Shown here piece after piece: positions 25,807 through 34,619 of a stretch of DNA of 64,000 nucleotides (position 1 is the stretch's first letter; every line of letters starts with the position of its first letter). A model generated the notes under the pieces. It did not search any database. It was given only the letters and a program-made list of their open reading frames with translations, and was not told the origin of the DNA. Position numbers and translations under genes: made by a program. The DNA is from Clostridia bacterium (lineage in GTDB: Bacteria > Bacillota > Clostridia > Acetivibrionales > STF1-152): assembly GCA_028280575.1 (NCBI GenBank), contig JANQLN010000077.1, forward strand, positions 1-64,000, read 5' to 3'.

Positions 25807-26706
25807 TTAATTGTTTCTATTTGCAAGGTATTTTGCAATTCCAATGAGAAATTCAGACTTTGTGCCAAATATGGACAGTGAGTCAATGGCATTATTGGTA
25901 ATTTCAAAAAGCATTTTTTTTGATTCTTCTGCTCCAAAAATCGTAACATACGTTGATTTACCGAGTTCTGCATCACTTCCCTGCGGTTTTCCCATAACTT
26001 CCAGGCTTGACTCAACATCCATTATATCATCCTTAATTTGAAAGGCCAATCCTATATTATCGGCATAATCCCCAAGGGATTTTATCTGGTCCTGTGTAGC
26101 ATCGCAAAGTATTGCAGGGGCTATGACAGATGCTCTTATCAAGGCACCTGTTTTACATTTATGCATGTATTTTAAAGCATGAGGAGATAACTTTTTTCCT
26201 TCAGATTCAATATCTATTACCTGACCGGCAATCATTCCTTTTACTCCTGAAGACTGGGCGATTAATTGCATTGCATTTACTTTCTTTTTATAATCTTCCC
26301 TTGTTTGGGCAGATGATAACGTATATTTAAGCATACTCTCAAAAGCATGGTTTAAAAGCCCGTCACCTGCAAGAACAGCAACGGCATCTCCAAATACCTT
26401 GTGGTTGGTAGCCTTACCACGCCTAAAATCATCATTATCCATAGCGGGAAGGTCGTCATGAATCAGGGAATATGTATGTATAAGCTCAACAGCACATGCA
26501 TATGGCAAAACAGGTCCAGGGGGGGAATCAAACAATTCCGCAACCGCTAAACCTAAAACAGGCCGGAGCCTTTTTCCTCCGGCTAAAATGCTATACCTCA
26601 TTGCACTATATATTGTTTTTTCAAGCCCTTCGTTTTCTTGTATCTCATTATCCATGTAACTGTTTGCTAAATCTGCCAGTGATTGATATTTTTCTTTAAA
26701 CTCCAT
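25807..26706 (-). CDS. ispA: farnesyl/geranyl diphosphate synthase
   Basis: 299 residues. The first Asp-rich motif lies in LIHDDLPAMDNDDFRRGKAT (about 85-105), the second in FQIKDDIMDVESSLEV (about 225), plus the GGKRLRPVL substrate-binding motif near 45. It elongates IPP/DMAPP to C10-C15 prenyl diphosphates and works downstream of Dxs. It overlaps the end of xseB by 11 bases, so translation is coupled. Confidence 0.96.
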   Translation of the reverse strand: MEFKEKYQSLADLANSYMDNEIQENEGLEKTIYSAMRYSILAGGKRLRPVLGLAVAELFDSPPGPVLPYACAVELIHTYSLIHDDLPAMDNDDFRRGKATNHKVFGDAVAVLAGDGLLNHAFESMLKYTLSSAQTREDYKKKVNAMQLIAQSSGVKGMIAGQVIDIESEGKKLSPHALKYMHKCKTGALIRASVIAPAILCDATQDQIKSLGDYADNIGLAFQIKDDIMDVESSLEVMGKPQGSDAELGKSTYVTIFGAEESKKMLFEITNNAIDSLSIFGTKSEFLIGIAKYLANRNN

Positions 26707-26941
26707 TAATGTCCTCCTGCTCTATAAAGCTCTTTTCAGTTAATTCCCCATTTTCATCTTCAAGCAGTATTGTTATTTTTTTCTCTACTTCATCCAACCG
26801 CTTAGAACATAGCCTGGACAATTCCATGCCCTTTTGAAACCACTTTATACTCTCGTCAAGCGTCATATCCCCATTTTCCATCTTTTCAACTATTTTTTCC
26901 AGTTCCTCCATGGTTTTTTCAAAGTCTATTTTTGAAGACAT
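26696..26941 (-). CDS. xseB: exodeoxyribonuclease VII small subunit
   Basis: 81 residues with the family pattern FEKTMEELEKIVEKMENGDM...LDESIKWFQKGMEL, predicted to form a helical hairpin. It pairs with XseA to degrade single-stranded DNA. It overlaps both xseA (23 bases) and ispA. Confidence 0.96.
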   Translation of the reverse strand: MSSKIDFEKTMEELEKIVEKMENGDMTLDESIKWFQKGMELSRLCSKRLDEVEKKITILLEDENGELTEKSFIEQEDINGV

Positions 26942-28163
26942 CCTTATCCTCCTTTATTTCCTCAATCCTACAGCTCATTTCACCATCTGATACAGATACG
27001 GAAACAGCATCGCCTTCACTTATTTGTGACACTGATTTTATAACATCTTTACTCTTCGGATGTTTTACAATACCATATCCTCTGGACAAAATATTCAAAG
27101 GATTTGTTGAATTCAAACTGTTGACTAGAATGGCAAAATCATTCTTGTTTTTTTCTATTATCCCTTTTGCTTCCTTTTTCAATGTTTTCATTAGTAAATC
27201 CAGTCCCATTCTTGCCTGGTATACCTTGTTATATGGCTGTCTGAAAACCATACTGCCGCTAAGTCTTTTGAGCTGTTCCTTTTTTAGTGTAACCACTCTT
27301 ACCAAAGAGGATTTCAACCTTTTATCAATACCGTTTATTCTTCCTGCCAGCTGCAGCTTTTCCGGAACAGTAAGCTCGGCTGCAGCAGAAGGAGTAGGCG
27401 CCCTCACATCCGCTACAAAGTCCGCTATTGTAAAATCAGTTTCATGTCCCACAGCAGATATAACAGGTATTTTCGAATCATATATGCTTATAGCTACAAT
27501 TTCTTCATTGAATGCCCAAAGCTCCTCAAGGGAGCCGCCGCCTCTTGCTACAATTATTATATCTCCAAGCCCATGCTCATTAATATCATTAATTGCATTT
27601 GATATCTGGTGGGCCGCACGTTCTCCCTGCACCGCTACAGGATAAAGTCTTAATTTGACATTGGGAAACCTCCTGGCAAGCACATTAATTATGTCCCTTA
27701 TCACTGAACCCGTAGACGAAGTTACAACACATATGGCAGAAGGTATAAGGGGCAGCTTCTTTTTATGGGCTTCATCAAACAATCCTTTCTCACCAAGTTT
27801 TACCTTAAGCTGTTCAAATGCTTTATGTAAACTTCCAATACCTTCGGGCTCCAATTCCTGAACATATAATTGGTATTGTCCGTCCCTCTCATATATTGAA
27901 ATATAACCATATGCAACCACACTCATACCATTTTCTGGCCGGAAATTAAGATATTGATTTGAACTTTTGAACATGACACATCTTATCAATGAACTTTTGT
28001 CCTTTAATGTAAAATACATGTGCCCTGAATAATGATTTTTATAATTCGATATTTCTCCCTTTACACGAACATCCGAGAGAATAAAGTCACGAGACAGGAC
28101 AGACTTCAGATATTTACTTATTTCACTAACCGTCAGTATCTGTCTCATAATTTTTATTGGCAT
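26919..28163 (-). CDS. xseA: exodeoxyribonuclease VII large subunit
   Basis: Up to 414 residues: an N-terminal OB fold (LTVSEISKYLKSVLSRD, GEISNYKNHYSGHMYFTLKD), then the catalytic domain with CVVTSSTGSVIRDI, IIVARGGGSLEELWAFNEE and SAVGHETDFTIADFVADVRA (catalytic His/Asp), and a C-terminal coiled coil. The frame opens at 28163, but MRQILTV at 28148 is the more typical beginning. Neither has a clear ribosome site, so coupling to nusB, which it overlaps, is likely. Confidence 0.95.
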   Translation of the reverse strand: MPIKIMRQILTVSEISKYLKSVLSRDFILSDVRVKGEISNYKNHYSGHMYFTLKDKSSLIRCVMFKSSNQYLNFRPENGMSVVAYGYISIYERDGQYQLYVQELEPEGIGSLHKAFEQLKVKLGEKGLFDEAHKKKLPLIPSAICVVTSSTGSVIRDIINVLARRFPNVKLRLYPVAVQGERAAHQISNAINDINEHGLGDIIIVARGGGSLEELWAFNEEIVAISIYDSKIPVISAVGHETDFTIADFVADVRAPTPSAAAELTVPEKLQLAGRINGIDKRLKSSLVRVVTLKKEQLKRLSGSMVFRQPYNKVYQARMGLDLLMKTLKKEAKGIIEKNKNDFAILVNSLNSTNPLNILSRGYGIVKHPKSKDVIKSVSQISEGDAVSVSVSDGEMSCRIEEIKEDKDVFKNRL

Positions 28164-28566
28164 TTTCGTCTATTATTGCAGCATTTACCTTACTCAATAC
28201 TCCATTAATATATGAAGACGACTCCATTGTACTATATTTCTTTGCAAGCTCAACAGCCTCATTTATTGATACACTGTTTGGAATATCTTTCTTCCATATC
28301 ATTTCAAATATTGCCAGTCTTAATATGGATAAATCCACCTTTGATATTCTCTCAATGGTCCAGCCCCTCAAATATGAATTAATATATCCGTCTATGGATG
28401 AAATATATTCATTTATACCGTCAAGCATTGATTCGATGTAACCAGAGTCCAATTTTTCTTCCAATTTACTAATAGTTGAAGCTATAATTTCATCCTTGTC
28501 CTGTTTATGTATTTCCAACTGGTATAAAAGCTTCATTACCGTTTCTCTTGAAGCTCTTCTTTTCAT
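28126..28566 (-). CDS. nusB: transcription antitermination factor NusB
   Basis: 146 residues, all-helical. It has RRASRETVMKLLYQLEI at the N-terminus and DLSILRLAIFEMIWKKDIP...SINEAVELAKKYSTMESSSYING, the standard NusB C-terminal signature. It binds boxA RNA with NusE in rRNA antitermination. The start is ATG 28566 with GGAGG nine bases upstream; the frame extends to 28617 without support. Confidence 0.95.
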   Translation of the reverse strand: MKRRASRETVMKLLYQLEIHKQDKDEIIASTISKLEEKLDSGYIESMLDGINEYISSIDGYINSYLRGWTIERISKVDLSILRLAIFEMIWKKDIPNSVSINEAVELAKKYSTMESSSYINGVLSKVNAAIIDENANKNYETDTDG

Positions 28567-28592
28567 TGACTTTTTCCTCCATCCATTGCCAC

Positions 28593-28823
28593 TTACCTGT
28601 AGTTTCCAGGCGGCCAAAATCTGTCAAGCAGATTTTTTAAAAATTTCTTGCCCATATTGAATCTTTTCCCAATATAATATCCTACAATTACACATAATGC
28701 AACAAAAAGTACATTAAACAATCCGAATATCAGTATGGAAACAGCAAATACCAAGCCAATCAATGCACCGCTTATACCATTTTTATTAGCGTTATAATAT
28801 TCATAGATTTTTTCCTGCTTCAT
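28593..28823 (-). CDS. DUF2273 small membrane protein
   Basis: 76 residues with a central hydrophobic hairpin (ALIGLVFAVSILIFGLFNVLF then VIVGYYIG) and a basic C-terminus. Matches the DUF2273 family, usually found with AmaP and Asp23 genes as here. The start is ATG 28823 with GGAGGT seven bases upstream. Function unknown; probably an envelope-stress or membrane-organisation component. Confidence 0.88.
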   Translation of the reverse strand: MKQEKIYEYYNANKNGISGALIGLVFAVSILIFGLFNVLFVALCVIVGYYIGKRFNMGKKFLKNLLDRFWPPGNYR

Positions 28824-28918
28824 TCTATCGACCTCCAAATATAGGAAAACACTACAATAAAACTAAAATAATTTAAATCAAGCAATCCGTTAATCCCCTT
28901 TTTATCGGAAACCTTATT

Positions 28919-29488
28919 TTAAGTGCGGCTTATATAGTCTACCACAGGCTTTTGTGAATCCTGTGAAGATATATTCTCCACAACTACCTTAACATCGCTC
29001 ACCATAATGCCGGAACTGCTTTCAACGGCCTTTTTTACAACGGACTGCATCTCTTCGGAAAGTGCCGGTATGTTAACATCCGGCAAGACTTCCATCCTCA
29101 CCGTAATCGACACATTCTGGTCCATCTTAAAAACGTTTGCTTTCGTCTCATGAATTCCCTTCACTTTCTTTGATGCTCTTAGCGCAATACTTTCAATTGA
29201 TCCGAGCGATATTTTTATTTCACCTATATCAGTGTGTTTGCTGACAGCTCTTTTGTCTTTTCCAGATTTAAAACCGGACAATAAAAATACAATACTGAGT
29301 ATGAAAAAAACCAGTGATATTAACATCATTATAATCCTTGTGGAATTATTCCCAAGAACATTTTGGTTTATATACAAGTAAATATCCGCCAGCAAGCTTT
29401 TCTCAAAGGTAATCAGCAAAGCTACTGCTGAAATAATCGCAAGGCAAAACGCATATATAGCCAAGAGTATCCTAAAAACAATATTCAT
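28919..29488 (-). CDS. amaP: AmaP-like alkaline shock membrane anchor
   Basis: 189 residues: TM1 near 3-25, TM2 near 50-75, then a cytoplasmic Asp23-like domain (IKISLGSIESIALRASKKVKG, VTVRMEVLPDVNIPALSEEM). AmaP anchors Asp23 to the membrane in Firmicutes. The start is ATG 29488 with GGGAGAGG upstream. It is followed 95 bases later by the DUF2273 gene and preceded by a strong terminator after asp23. Confidence 0.88.
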   Translation of the reverse strand: MNIVFRILLAIYAFCLAIISAVALLITFEKSLLADIYLYINQNVLGNNSTRIIMMLISLVFFILSIVFLLSGFKSGKDKRAVSKHTDIGEIKISLGSIESIALRASKKVKGIHETKANVFKMDQNVSITVRMEVLPDVNIPALSEEMQSVVKKAVESSSGIMVSDVKVVVENISSQDSQKPVVDYISRT

Positions 29489-29551
29489 ACAATCCTCTCC
29501 CACTTTTTAGAAAAGTTGTCCTAACATAATAATTATATTGCATAACAAAAA

Positions 29552-29578
29552 AAAAATAAACCCCGAAGGTTTATTTTT
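29552..29578 (-). terminator. strong terminator between asp23 and amaP
   Basis: Minus-strand stem AAAAATAAACC / GGTTTATTTTT around a TTCGG loop, running into a T-tract of about ten. It lies 39 bases after the asp23 stop. It would set asp23 expression apart from, or above, that of the downstream amaP-nusB-xse-isp genes. Confidence 0.85.
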
Positions 29579-29616
29579 AATAATTATTTCCATCAAAATG
29601 GGTACCGGCTTTATAT

Positions 29617-30024
29617 TTATTTTTCTTGCTGGATTTCATCTTCTTCTGGTATCTTCTTCTTTTCTTTTTCTATATTGACACCCTGTATATGTATATTTAC
29701 TGCAGAAACTTCAAGTCCCGTCATATTTTCCACCGATTTTTTTACCTTTTCCTGGATACTCCATGCCACCTCGGGAATGCGGCATCCGTAATCTACAATA
29801 ATAAACAGGTCAATGCTTGCCTGTTTTTCATTTATCTCAACACGAACACCCTTTGAAAGGTTTTTTCTTCCAAGCATTTCGGATATGCCGCCCGCAAACC
29901 CTCCGCTCATACTTACTACCCCAGGTACTTCCATTGCGGCAATACCTGCAATTATAGCCACAACCTCATCGGTAATCCTTATTGCTCCTATATCATTTAC
30001 AACACCATTCTCATTTTCTCCCAT
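29617..30024 (-). CDS. Asp23/Gls24 family envelope stress protein
   Basis: 135 residues from ATG 30024, with the Asp23 core IRITDEVVAIIAGIAAMEVPG and VRVEINEKQASIDLFIIVDYG, then VNIHIQGV and a charged tail (EKEKKKIPEEDE). The frame also extends to TTG 30066, but a promoter -10 lies so close that TTG 30066 would be at the transcript 5' end, so I prefer the ATG. Family members coat the inner face of the membrane via AmaP, encoded next. Confidence 0.85.
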   Translation of the reverse strand: MGENENGVVNDIGAIRITDEVVAIIAGIAAMEVPGVVSMSGGFAGGISEMLGRKNLSKGVRVEINEKQASIDLFIIVDYGCRIPEVAWSIQEKVKKSVENMTGLEVSAVNIHIQGVNIEKEKKKIPEEDEIQQEK

Positions 30025-30070
30025 AGTAAATTCAAACCTTTCATCATGATTGTTCGATAAATCCAAATGT

Positions 30071-30100
30071 ATTATATCACTTAAAACATATTAATGGCAA
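30071..30100 (-). promoter_or_regulatory. promoter of the asp23 gene
   Basis: Minus strand TTGCCA (30095-30100), 18 bases, TATAAT (30071-30076). The predicted start near 30064 overlaps the upstream TTG codon and argues for the internal ATG as the true asp23 start. Confidence 0.6.
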
Positions 30101-30177
30101 CACAATTTCCAAAGCACGCCCTTCTTTTTAATACCAAAGCTTTTATTATCCTATACTTAATATGGGCATTTTGGCAG

Positions 30178-30750
30178 TTAATATATAATCTTTATATGTA
30201 TTGACGGTATATCTACATTTGCCTGCCTTGAAGTAATATCAGAAATTTGGGCGACCTCTGCAGACGAAAGGCTTGGTGCTTTGACAATAATATCAACACT
30301 GCCGTCATCTCCAAATAAAGCTATAACATCTGCAAAACCTCTTTCCTTAATTAAAGTTTCAATACGCATTTCCTTTTCGGAAGTATCCATAATACTCATC
30401 ATCTTCTCGTAAGCTTCACTCTTTATTTCCTTGCTAGCGTTGACGTCTTCGGTTATTTCTCCATACACATCCACATCTCTGCTCCGGGTAATTTCCCTGT
30501 CCAGCTTAGCTTGTGAAAAAAAATCATTTGTTTCGGCCGATGCGCTTATGCCAAGATCATTATTTAATTCGGAAAATAATTTATCCTGTTCTTCATTATT
30601 ATCCACATATACTGCTTCACCCAGCCTGCCTTTCTCATCATTTTCTGCGGACATACTGCTTTTATTATAGCTGTACTGCAAATAACCGGCTATAATAATC
30701 ATTAAAACCAAAGACAATACTACAACCTGTTTCCTCTTGAAAATCATCAT
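30178..30750 (-). CDS. spoIIIAH: stage III sporulation protein AH
   Basis: 190 residues: an N-terminal TM helix (about 8-25), an acidic linker, and a C-terminal ring-building (EscJ/PrgK-like) domain with EKEMRIETLIKERGFADVIA and VDIIVKAPSLSSAEVAQISD. In the engulfed spore it interacts with SpoIIQ across the intermembrane space. The start is ATG 30750 (a second ATG follows) with GGAGG about seven bases upstream; the frame continues to 30795 without a site. It is the last gene of the spoIIIA operon. Confidence 0.93.
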   Translation of the reverse strand: MMIFKRKQVVVLSLVLMIIIAGYLQYSYNKSSMSAENDEKGRLGEAVYVDNNEEQDKLFSELNNDLGISASAETNDFFSQAKLDREITRSRDVDVYGEITEDVNASKEIKSEAYEKMMSIMDTSEKEMRIETLIKERGFADVIALFGDDGSVDIIVKAPSLSSAEVAQISDITSRQANVDIPSIHIKIIY

Positions 30751-30994
30751 TCTCAAACCTCCAATTAACTTAAGTTTGTAATTTATAGTTTTCATCTGCT
30801 CCGTATTAAGCTCCGCCGGCTATCTGCAGATGGTTTTGAGCATAGGTAACCTTAAGCCGCCAAAATCTCATTTGTAAAAAGTATTTCTTTGCGCAAATTG
30901 CTTTTCCTTATATGTTTATGTCCATCAATTGAAATTTATGTTATTAAAATAATTTCACATTAATATATGATGCCGGCAGTCATTTGCAAAACAT

Positions 30995-31591
30995 TTATTT
31001 TCTGTCAAAAACCTGGATTTTGTGAATAGGTACATCCAGTAATACTTCAACGGCTTTTATGAGTTTTTCCCTGGTAGACATCCTGTCTGCACCCTCTGCA
31101 ATAACTACTACCCCTTTTACAATTGGTTTTATTTCTTTTATTACTACCGGCCTTTTGCCTCCTGAATAATCTTCATATGCTATACTTGACTCGGAGTCTG
31201 TCTGGCTTGTACTCCTTGTGCCACCCTGGCTGTCCTTTTCAATTGTTTCATTGCTGTTATTGCGCGTATCATATGCAAGGACAATTTCTTCCCCGGACAC
31301 ATAGGTTATCATTACATTTACTTTGCCCGCACCGCTGATTTGGGACAATATATCTGAAAGTTTTTCTTCCATACTCATTTTTGCCTGCATGGAATATACC
31401 TCTTGATCACTATCTTTTATAACAGCTCCTCCTTTATTTTCTTCATCTTTTTTTCCCGGAAAAGAGCTTGCCGCAATCAAAATTATGACACCGAATATTA
31501 TCACGATTACACATATTTCCCTGAGCTTTTTCTTTTCAGAACTCTTTATATAAGTTTTCAGCTTTTCAACTAATTTTTTGTAAAAATCCAT
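30995..31591 (-). CDS. spoIIIAG: stage III sporulation protein AG
   Basis: 198 residues with a TM segment near 25-43 and a C-terminal ring-building domain. The family signature LSDILSQISGAGKVNVMITY is clear, and the C-terminus reads GVVVIAEGADRMSTREKL...AVEVLLDVPIHKIQVF. It forms large rings in the feeding-tube channel between mother cell and forespore. It abuts spoIIIAF with a one-base gap. Confidence 0.95.
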   Translation of the reverse strand: MDFYKKLVEKLKTYIKSSEKKKLREICVIVIIFGVIILIAASSFPGKKDEENKGGAVIKDSDQEVYSMQAKMSMEEKLSDILSQISGAGKVNVMITYVSGEEIVLAYDTRNNSNETIEKDSQGGTRSTSQTDSESSIAYEDYSGGKRPVVIKEIKPIVKGVVVIAEGADRMSTREKLIKAVEVLLDVPIHKIQVFDRK

Positions 31592-31592
31592 T

Positions 31593-32207
31593 TCAATTCC
31601 TCCCTATTGAAATAACCACCTGTTCTTCATTTATATTTAACAATGCCGCCACTTTTTTTCGTATTTCTTCCGCATTTTCGTTATCGGACCCTTCAATCTC
31701 CTTTTGCTCAGCAGGTTCTTTACTGTCTATCAATATCCTGTCTATTTTTATGCCGGATGAGGTATTTGCGCTTTCCCTGTCCAGCCAAAAATAAATTCTT
31801 TCAACCTGTCCAAAATCTTCGGATTCCAAATCTTCATTTATAATAATATCGGACCTGAAAGGTTTACCGCCTTCCAAATTCGATAATGTGCTGTTTATCC
31901 TGTCCAGCAGTTTTTGCCTGTATAATTCAATAACTTGATTTACCTGGGCTTGTTCCATACTCTTACTGTTTGCTTCAATCTCACTAATATCCAAAAAATT
32001 ACTGCTTGCTATAAAAGCTTTATCTATATTGATGTTTTTTCCAAATAAACCCACTACCGGCTTGACAATTGAAATTATCATAATAAAACCTGCGGCCATG
32101 CCAACGACCTTTCGAATTTTACCTGATGGAATTATTATATCTACCATCAGTAAAAAGATTGCTATGTATACGATTGTTAAAAGCCAGCTCCTGAGAAAAT
32201 CAACCAC
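31593..32207 (-). CDS. spoIIIAF: stage III sporulation protein AF
   Basis: 204 residues: two N-terminal TM helices (LRSWLLTIVYIAIFLLMVDI and VVGMAAGFIMIISIVKPVVG) followed by a soluble ring-building domain ending AALLNINEEQVVISI. Typical size and domain order. Part of the mother-cell channel complex. Confidence 0.94.
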   Translation of the reverse strand: MVDFLRSWLLTIVYIAIFLLMVDIIIPSGKIRKVVGMAAGFIMIISIVKPVVGLFGKNINIDKAFIASSNFLDISEIEANSKSMEQAQVNQVIELYRQKLLDRINSTLSNLEGGKPFRSDIIINEDLESEDFGQVERIYFWLDRESANTSSGIKIDRILIDSKEPAEQKEIEGSDNENAEEIRKKVAALLNINEEQVVISIGRN

Positions 32208-32217
32208 TTTTGCCCAC

Positions 32218-33417
32218 CTACCTTATCATGGCGGAAATATTACCGGCACCTATTATTGTTGAAACGGTTATAATAAACATAAAAGCAACTAAAACTACCA
32301 CAGCAAAAATCATACCCATTGATTTTGAAACATCATTCATGCATTCTGTTATTCTCTCATCTGAAATAGGCTCTACAAGTACAGTTGCAGCTTTAAACAG
32401 AAGTATTACGGCTCCGATTTTGAGCAGAGGGAAAAGGCATATTCCAATAAGCCCTATCATAACAGCCAGTCCTGCGGCGTTCTTTACCATAAGCGTACAG
32501 CCCAATACGGTATCTGCAGCATCGGACAGGTAACCTCCTATAACAGGTATGGTTCTTACAATGAATTTCAAGGATTTACCTGTTATGCCGTCCGCAATGG
32601 CTCCTACCGTGCCCTGTACGGTCATAAGAAAAATAAAGACCGTCAGTATAAAGCCTAACAAAAATGTGCAGCCTTTTGAAAGCACTTCTGCCAATTTGTA
32701 TAATTGAACTCTTTCCGATATACTGTTTAAAATGGCTAGCACAACACTAAATATTATCAGAGGTACAAATACATTACTTGCCAAAGTAGCAAGGAATTCT
32801 ACGGCCAAAATCAGCAGTGGCTTCATAACGGCACCTGATGCCAGTCCGCCTGATGATGCCATTAATGTAACGAGAACAGGAGAAGTTGAGTACATGAAAT
32901 CTACCATATCTCCTATTATGCCTCTTGCCATGCTCGAAATTTCACTAAAACTTATTACAACAACGGATATAAGCACTATATATGACACAAAAAATGCCAC
33001 TTCTCCAACACTTTTACTTAAAAAATTCGACTGCATATTTTTAAGAACAGCACATACAACTGCTATAACAACCAGTTTGATTAAAAGTGCCATATTCACG
33101 TATATTTCATCCAAAAACAACATAAGAAAGCGTTTAAGAGCATTCTTATAGTTAAGCTTGAAGCTTCCCCTGGCAGCATCCTTCAAAAGTGACTTGGGGT
33201 CGTAACCATCTATGATTTCCTTTAAGGCTTTCCCGCCATACCGGTCCATATTACGGCCGATATCATCAAGCTCAGCCGCGTCAATCTGCTGCTGTATCAT
33301 ATTGTCCATATCCGGTTCTTCACCATGGACATAAACCACAGGGACAGATAAAAAGAATATTATTACGGATAAGGATACCATTGCTTTTAATATACTTTGT
33401 CTTCTGTAATCTTCCAT
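32218..33417 (-). CDS. spoIIIAE: stage III sporulation protein AE
   Basis: 399 residues with an N-terminal signal/TM segment (ILKAMVSLSVIIFFLSVPVV), an extracytoplasmic helical part, and about six further TM segments (including IGLIGICLFPLLKIGAVILL). Membrane core of the SpoIIIA channel, resembling export-apparatus components. The start is ATG 33417 with GAGAGG upstream; the TTG at 33438 precedes that site. Confidence 0.94.
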   Translation of the reverse strand: MEDYRRQSILKAMVSLSVIIFFLSVPVVYVHGEEPDMDNMIQQQIDAAELDDIGRNMDRYGGKALKEIIDGYDPKSLLKDAARGSFKLNYKNALKRFLMLFLDEIYVNMALLIKLVVIAVVCAVLKNMQSNFLSKSVGEVAFFVSYIVLISVVVISFSEISSMARGIIGDMVDFMYSTSPVLVTLMASSGGLASGAVMKPLLILAVEFLATLASNVFVPLIIFSVVLAILNSISERVQLYKLAEVLSKGCTFLLGFILTVFIFLMTVQGTVGAIADGITGKSLKFIVRTIPVIGGYLSDAADTVLGCTLMVKNAAGLAVMIGLIGICLFPLLKIGAVILLFKAATVLVEPISDERITECMNDVSKSMGMIFAVVVLVAFMFIITVSTIIGAGNISAMIR

Positions 33418-33478
33418 CACTTTTGTCCTCTCTTTCAACTTTATAAGCCCTATGTAACAAATATGCTCCTCTTTCCTG

Positions 33479-33865
33479 TCAAGGCATTATATCAATTATC
33501 AAGTCAAGTAGTGAAGTTACAATAGGTATTGCAAGAACAACTATTATGACTTTACCCCCTAATTCAATCTTGGAAGCAATTGCACTTTCCCCCGCATCCT
33601 TGCAAATTTCCGCGGCAAATTCGGAGATATATGCTATTCCCACAATTTTTAAAAGTGTGCTAAAATATACCATATCTATATTTGCCTTTTTATTATAGGT
33701 CTCTAATAACTTTACAACGGACGATATTTTTCCTATCAGCATAATAAAAATGATTATACCTGCCGCTATACTGACCTGTATACTTATTTCAGGCTTTACA
33801 GGCTTTAAAATCACTGCAATAAATGCAGCCAGCAAACCTATTCCTACTATTTGCATTATCTCCAA
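33479..33865 (-). CDS. spoIIIAD: stage III sporulation protein AD
   Basis: 128 residues, four predicted TM helices, beginning MEIMQIVGIGLLAAFIAVIL; the loop EFAAEICKDAGESAIASKIE is characteristic. It starts at TTG 33865 with AAGGGAA upstream. Membrane component of the SpoIIIA complex. Confidence 0.93.
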   Translation of the reverse strand: MEIMQIVGIGLLAAFIAVILKPVKPEISIQVSIAAGIIIFIMLIGKISSVVKLLETYNKKANIDMVYFSTLLKIVGIAYISEFAAEICKDAGESAIASKIELGGKVIIVVLAIPIVTSLLDLIIDIMP

Positions 33866-33880
33866 TGTTTTTCATTCCCT

Positions 33881-34075
33881 TTAAAATAAAAATATTGTTT
33901 TTATGGTGTCAAAAAATTCTCTAATATGTGGGACAAGCATTATTATCACAATAATGATACCTGTCAAATTTGCAAGAGGTATCAATTCCTTTTTATCTGA
34001 TTTTTCAAGTATTGAATTTACAATTGACAGCAATATGCCGATAGCTGCTATCCTGAATATTAATTCCAGTTCCAT
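33881..34075 (-). CDS. spoIIIAC: stage III sporulation protein AC
   Basis: 64 residues, two TM helices separated by a charged turn (EKSDKKELIPLANLTG). Canonical size and sequence, 15 bases upstream of spoIIIAD. Confidence 0.93.
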   Translation of the reverse strand: MELELIFRIAAIGILLSIVNSILEKSDKKELIPLANLTGIIIVIIMLVPHIREFFDTIKTIFLF

Positions 34076-34100
34076 TTTTTATACCTCTCCGATTTTATGC

Positions 34101-34619
34101 TTATATTAATATGATTACAATAGCACTCCCCACAAGTATCCCAAGCCTTCTAAACATCAATTCACTTTTTTTTCTCTTTTCCTCGGCTTTTTTCACCTGG
34201 ATTTCAAGCTGGCCGATTGTAAGTCTGATATTCTTTAACTGCCCGTCCAGGTCCGAATTTCCGAGCATTTTTCCAAATGAAATCAATATGCTTTCATCCT
34301 CCTTTATAAGTGATGTCCTATTTATATTTTTTTTCACAGCCCTTTCCCATGCCAGCGAAGCCGGCATTTCAGCATTTGAAAGATTACTTACCGTATCTTT
34401 AAAAATACCTGTAACAGCATCATCGCAAGTTTTGCTTATTTTTCCGAAGGCTTCATACAAAAGCTCCGTCAAATAGCAGATACTGTTCTCAAACATCTGA
34501 AAATGACCTATCAGCTTTCTCAATTCGGCCGGCCTTTCCGAAAGGTTTGATGATAAAAAATAACCAAACATTGTACAGCCTGCCAATACGATAATACTTC
34601 CCGCAATCTTAAGAAACAT
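34101..34619 (-). CDS. spoIIIAB: stage III sporulation protein AB
   Basis: 172 residues: an N-terminal TM (IAGSIIVLAGCTMFGYFLSS), a helical GspF-like middle with LIGHFQMFENSICYLTELLY, and a C-terminal TM (RRLGILVGSAIVIILI). It partners the SpoIIIAA ATPase and overlaps its 3' end by 11 bases. Confidence 0.94.
   Translation of the reverse strand: MFLKIAGSIIVLAGCTMFGYFLSSNLSERPAELRKLIGHFQMFENSICYLTELLYEAFGKISKTCDDAVTGIFKDTVSNLSNAEMPASLAWERAVKKNINRTSLIKEDESILISFGKMLGNSDLDGQLKNIRLTIGQLEIQVKKAEEKRKKSELMFRRLGILVGSAIVIILI

Noticed and set aside
26932..27645. 237-codon plus-strand frame opposite xseA
   Set aside because: Antisense shadow of a well-conserved gene with no start signals and Ser/Leu-rich low-information composition.
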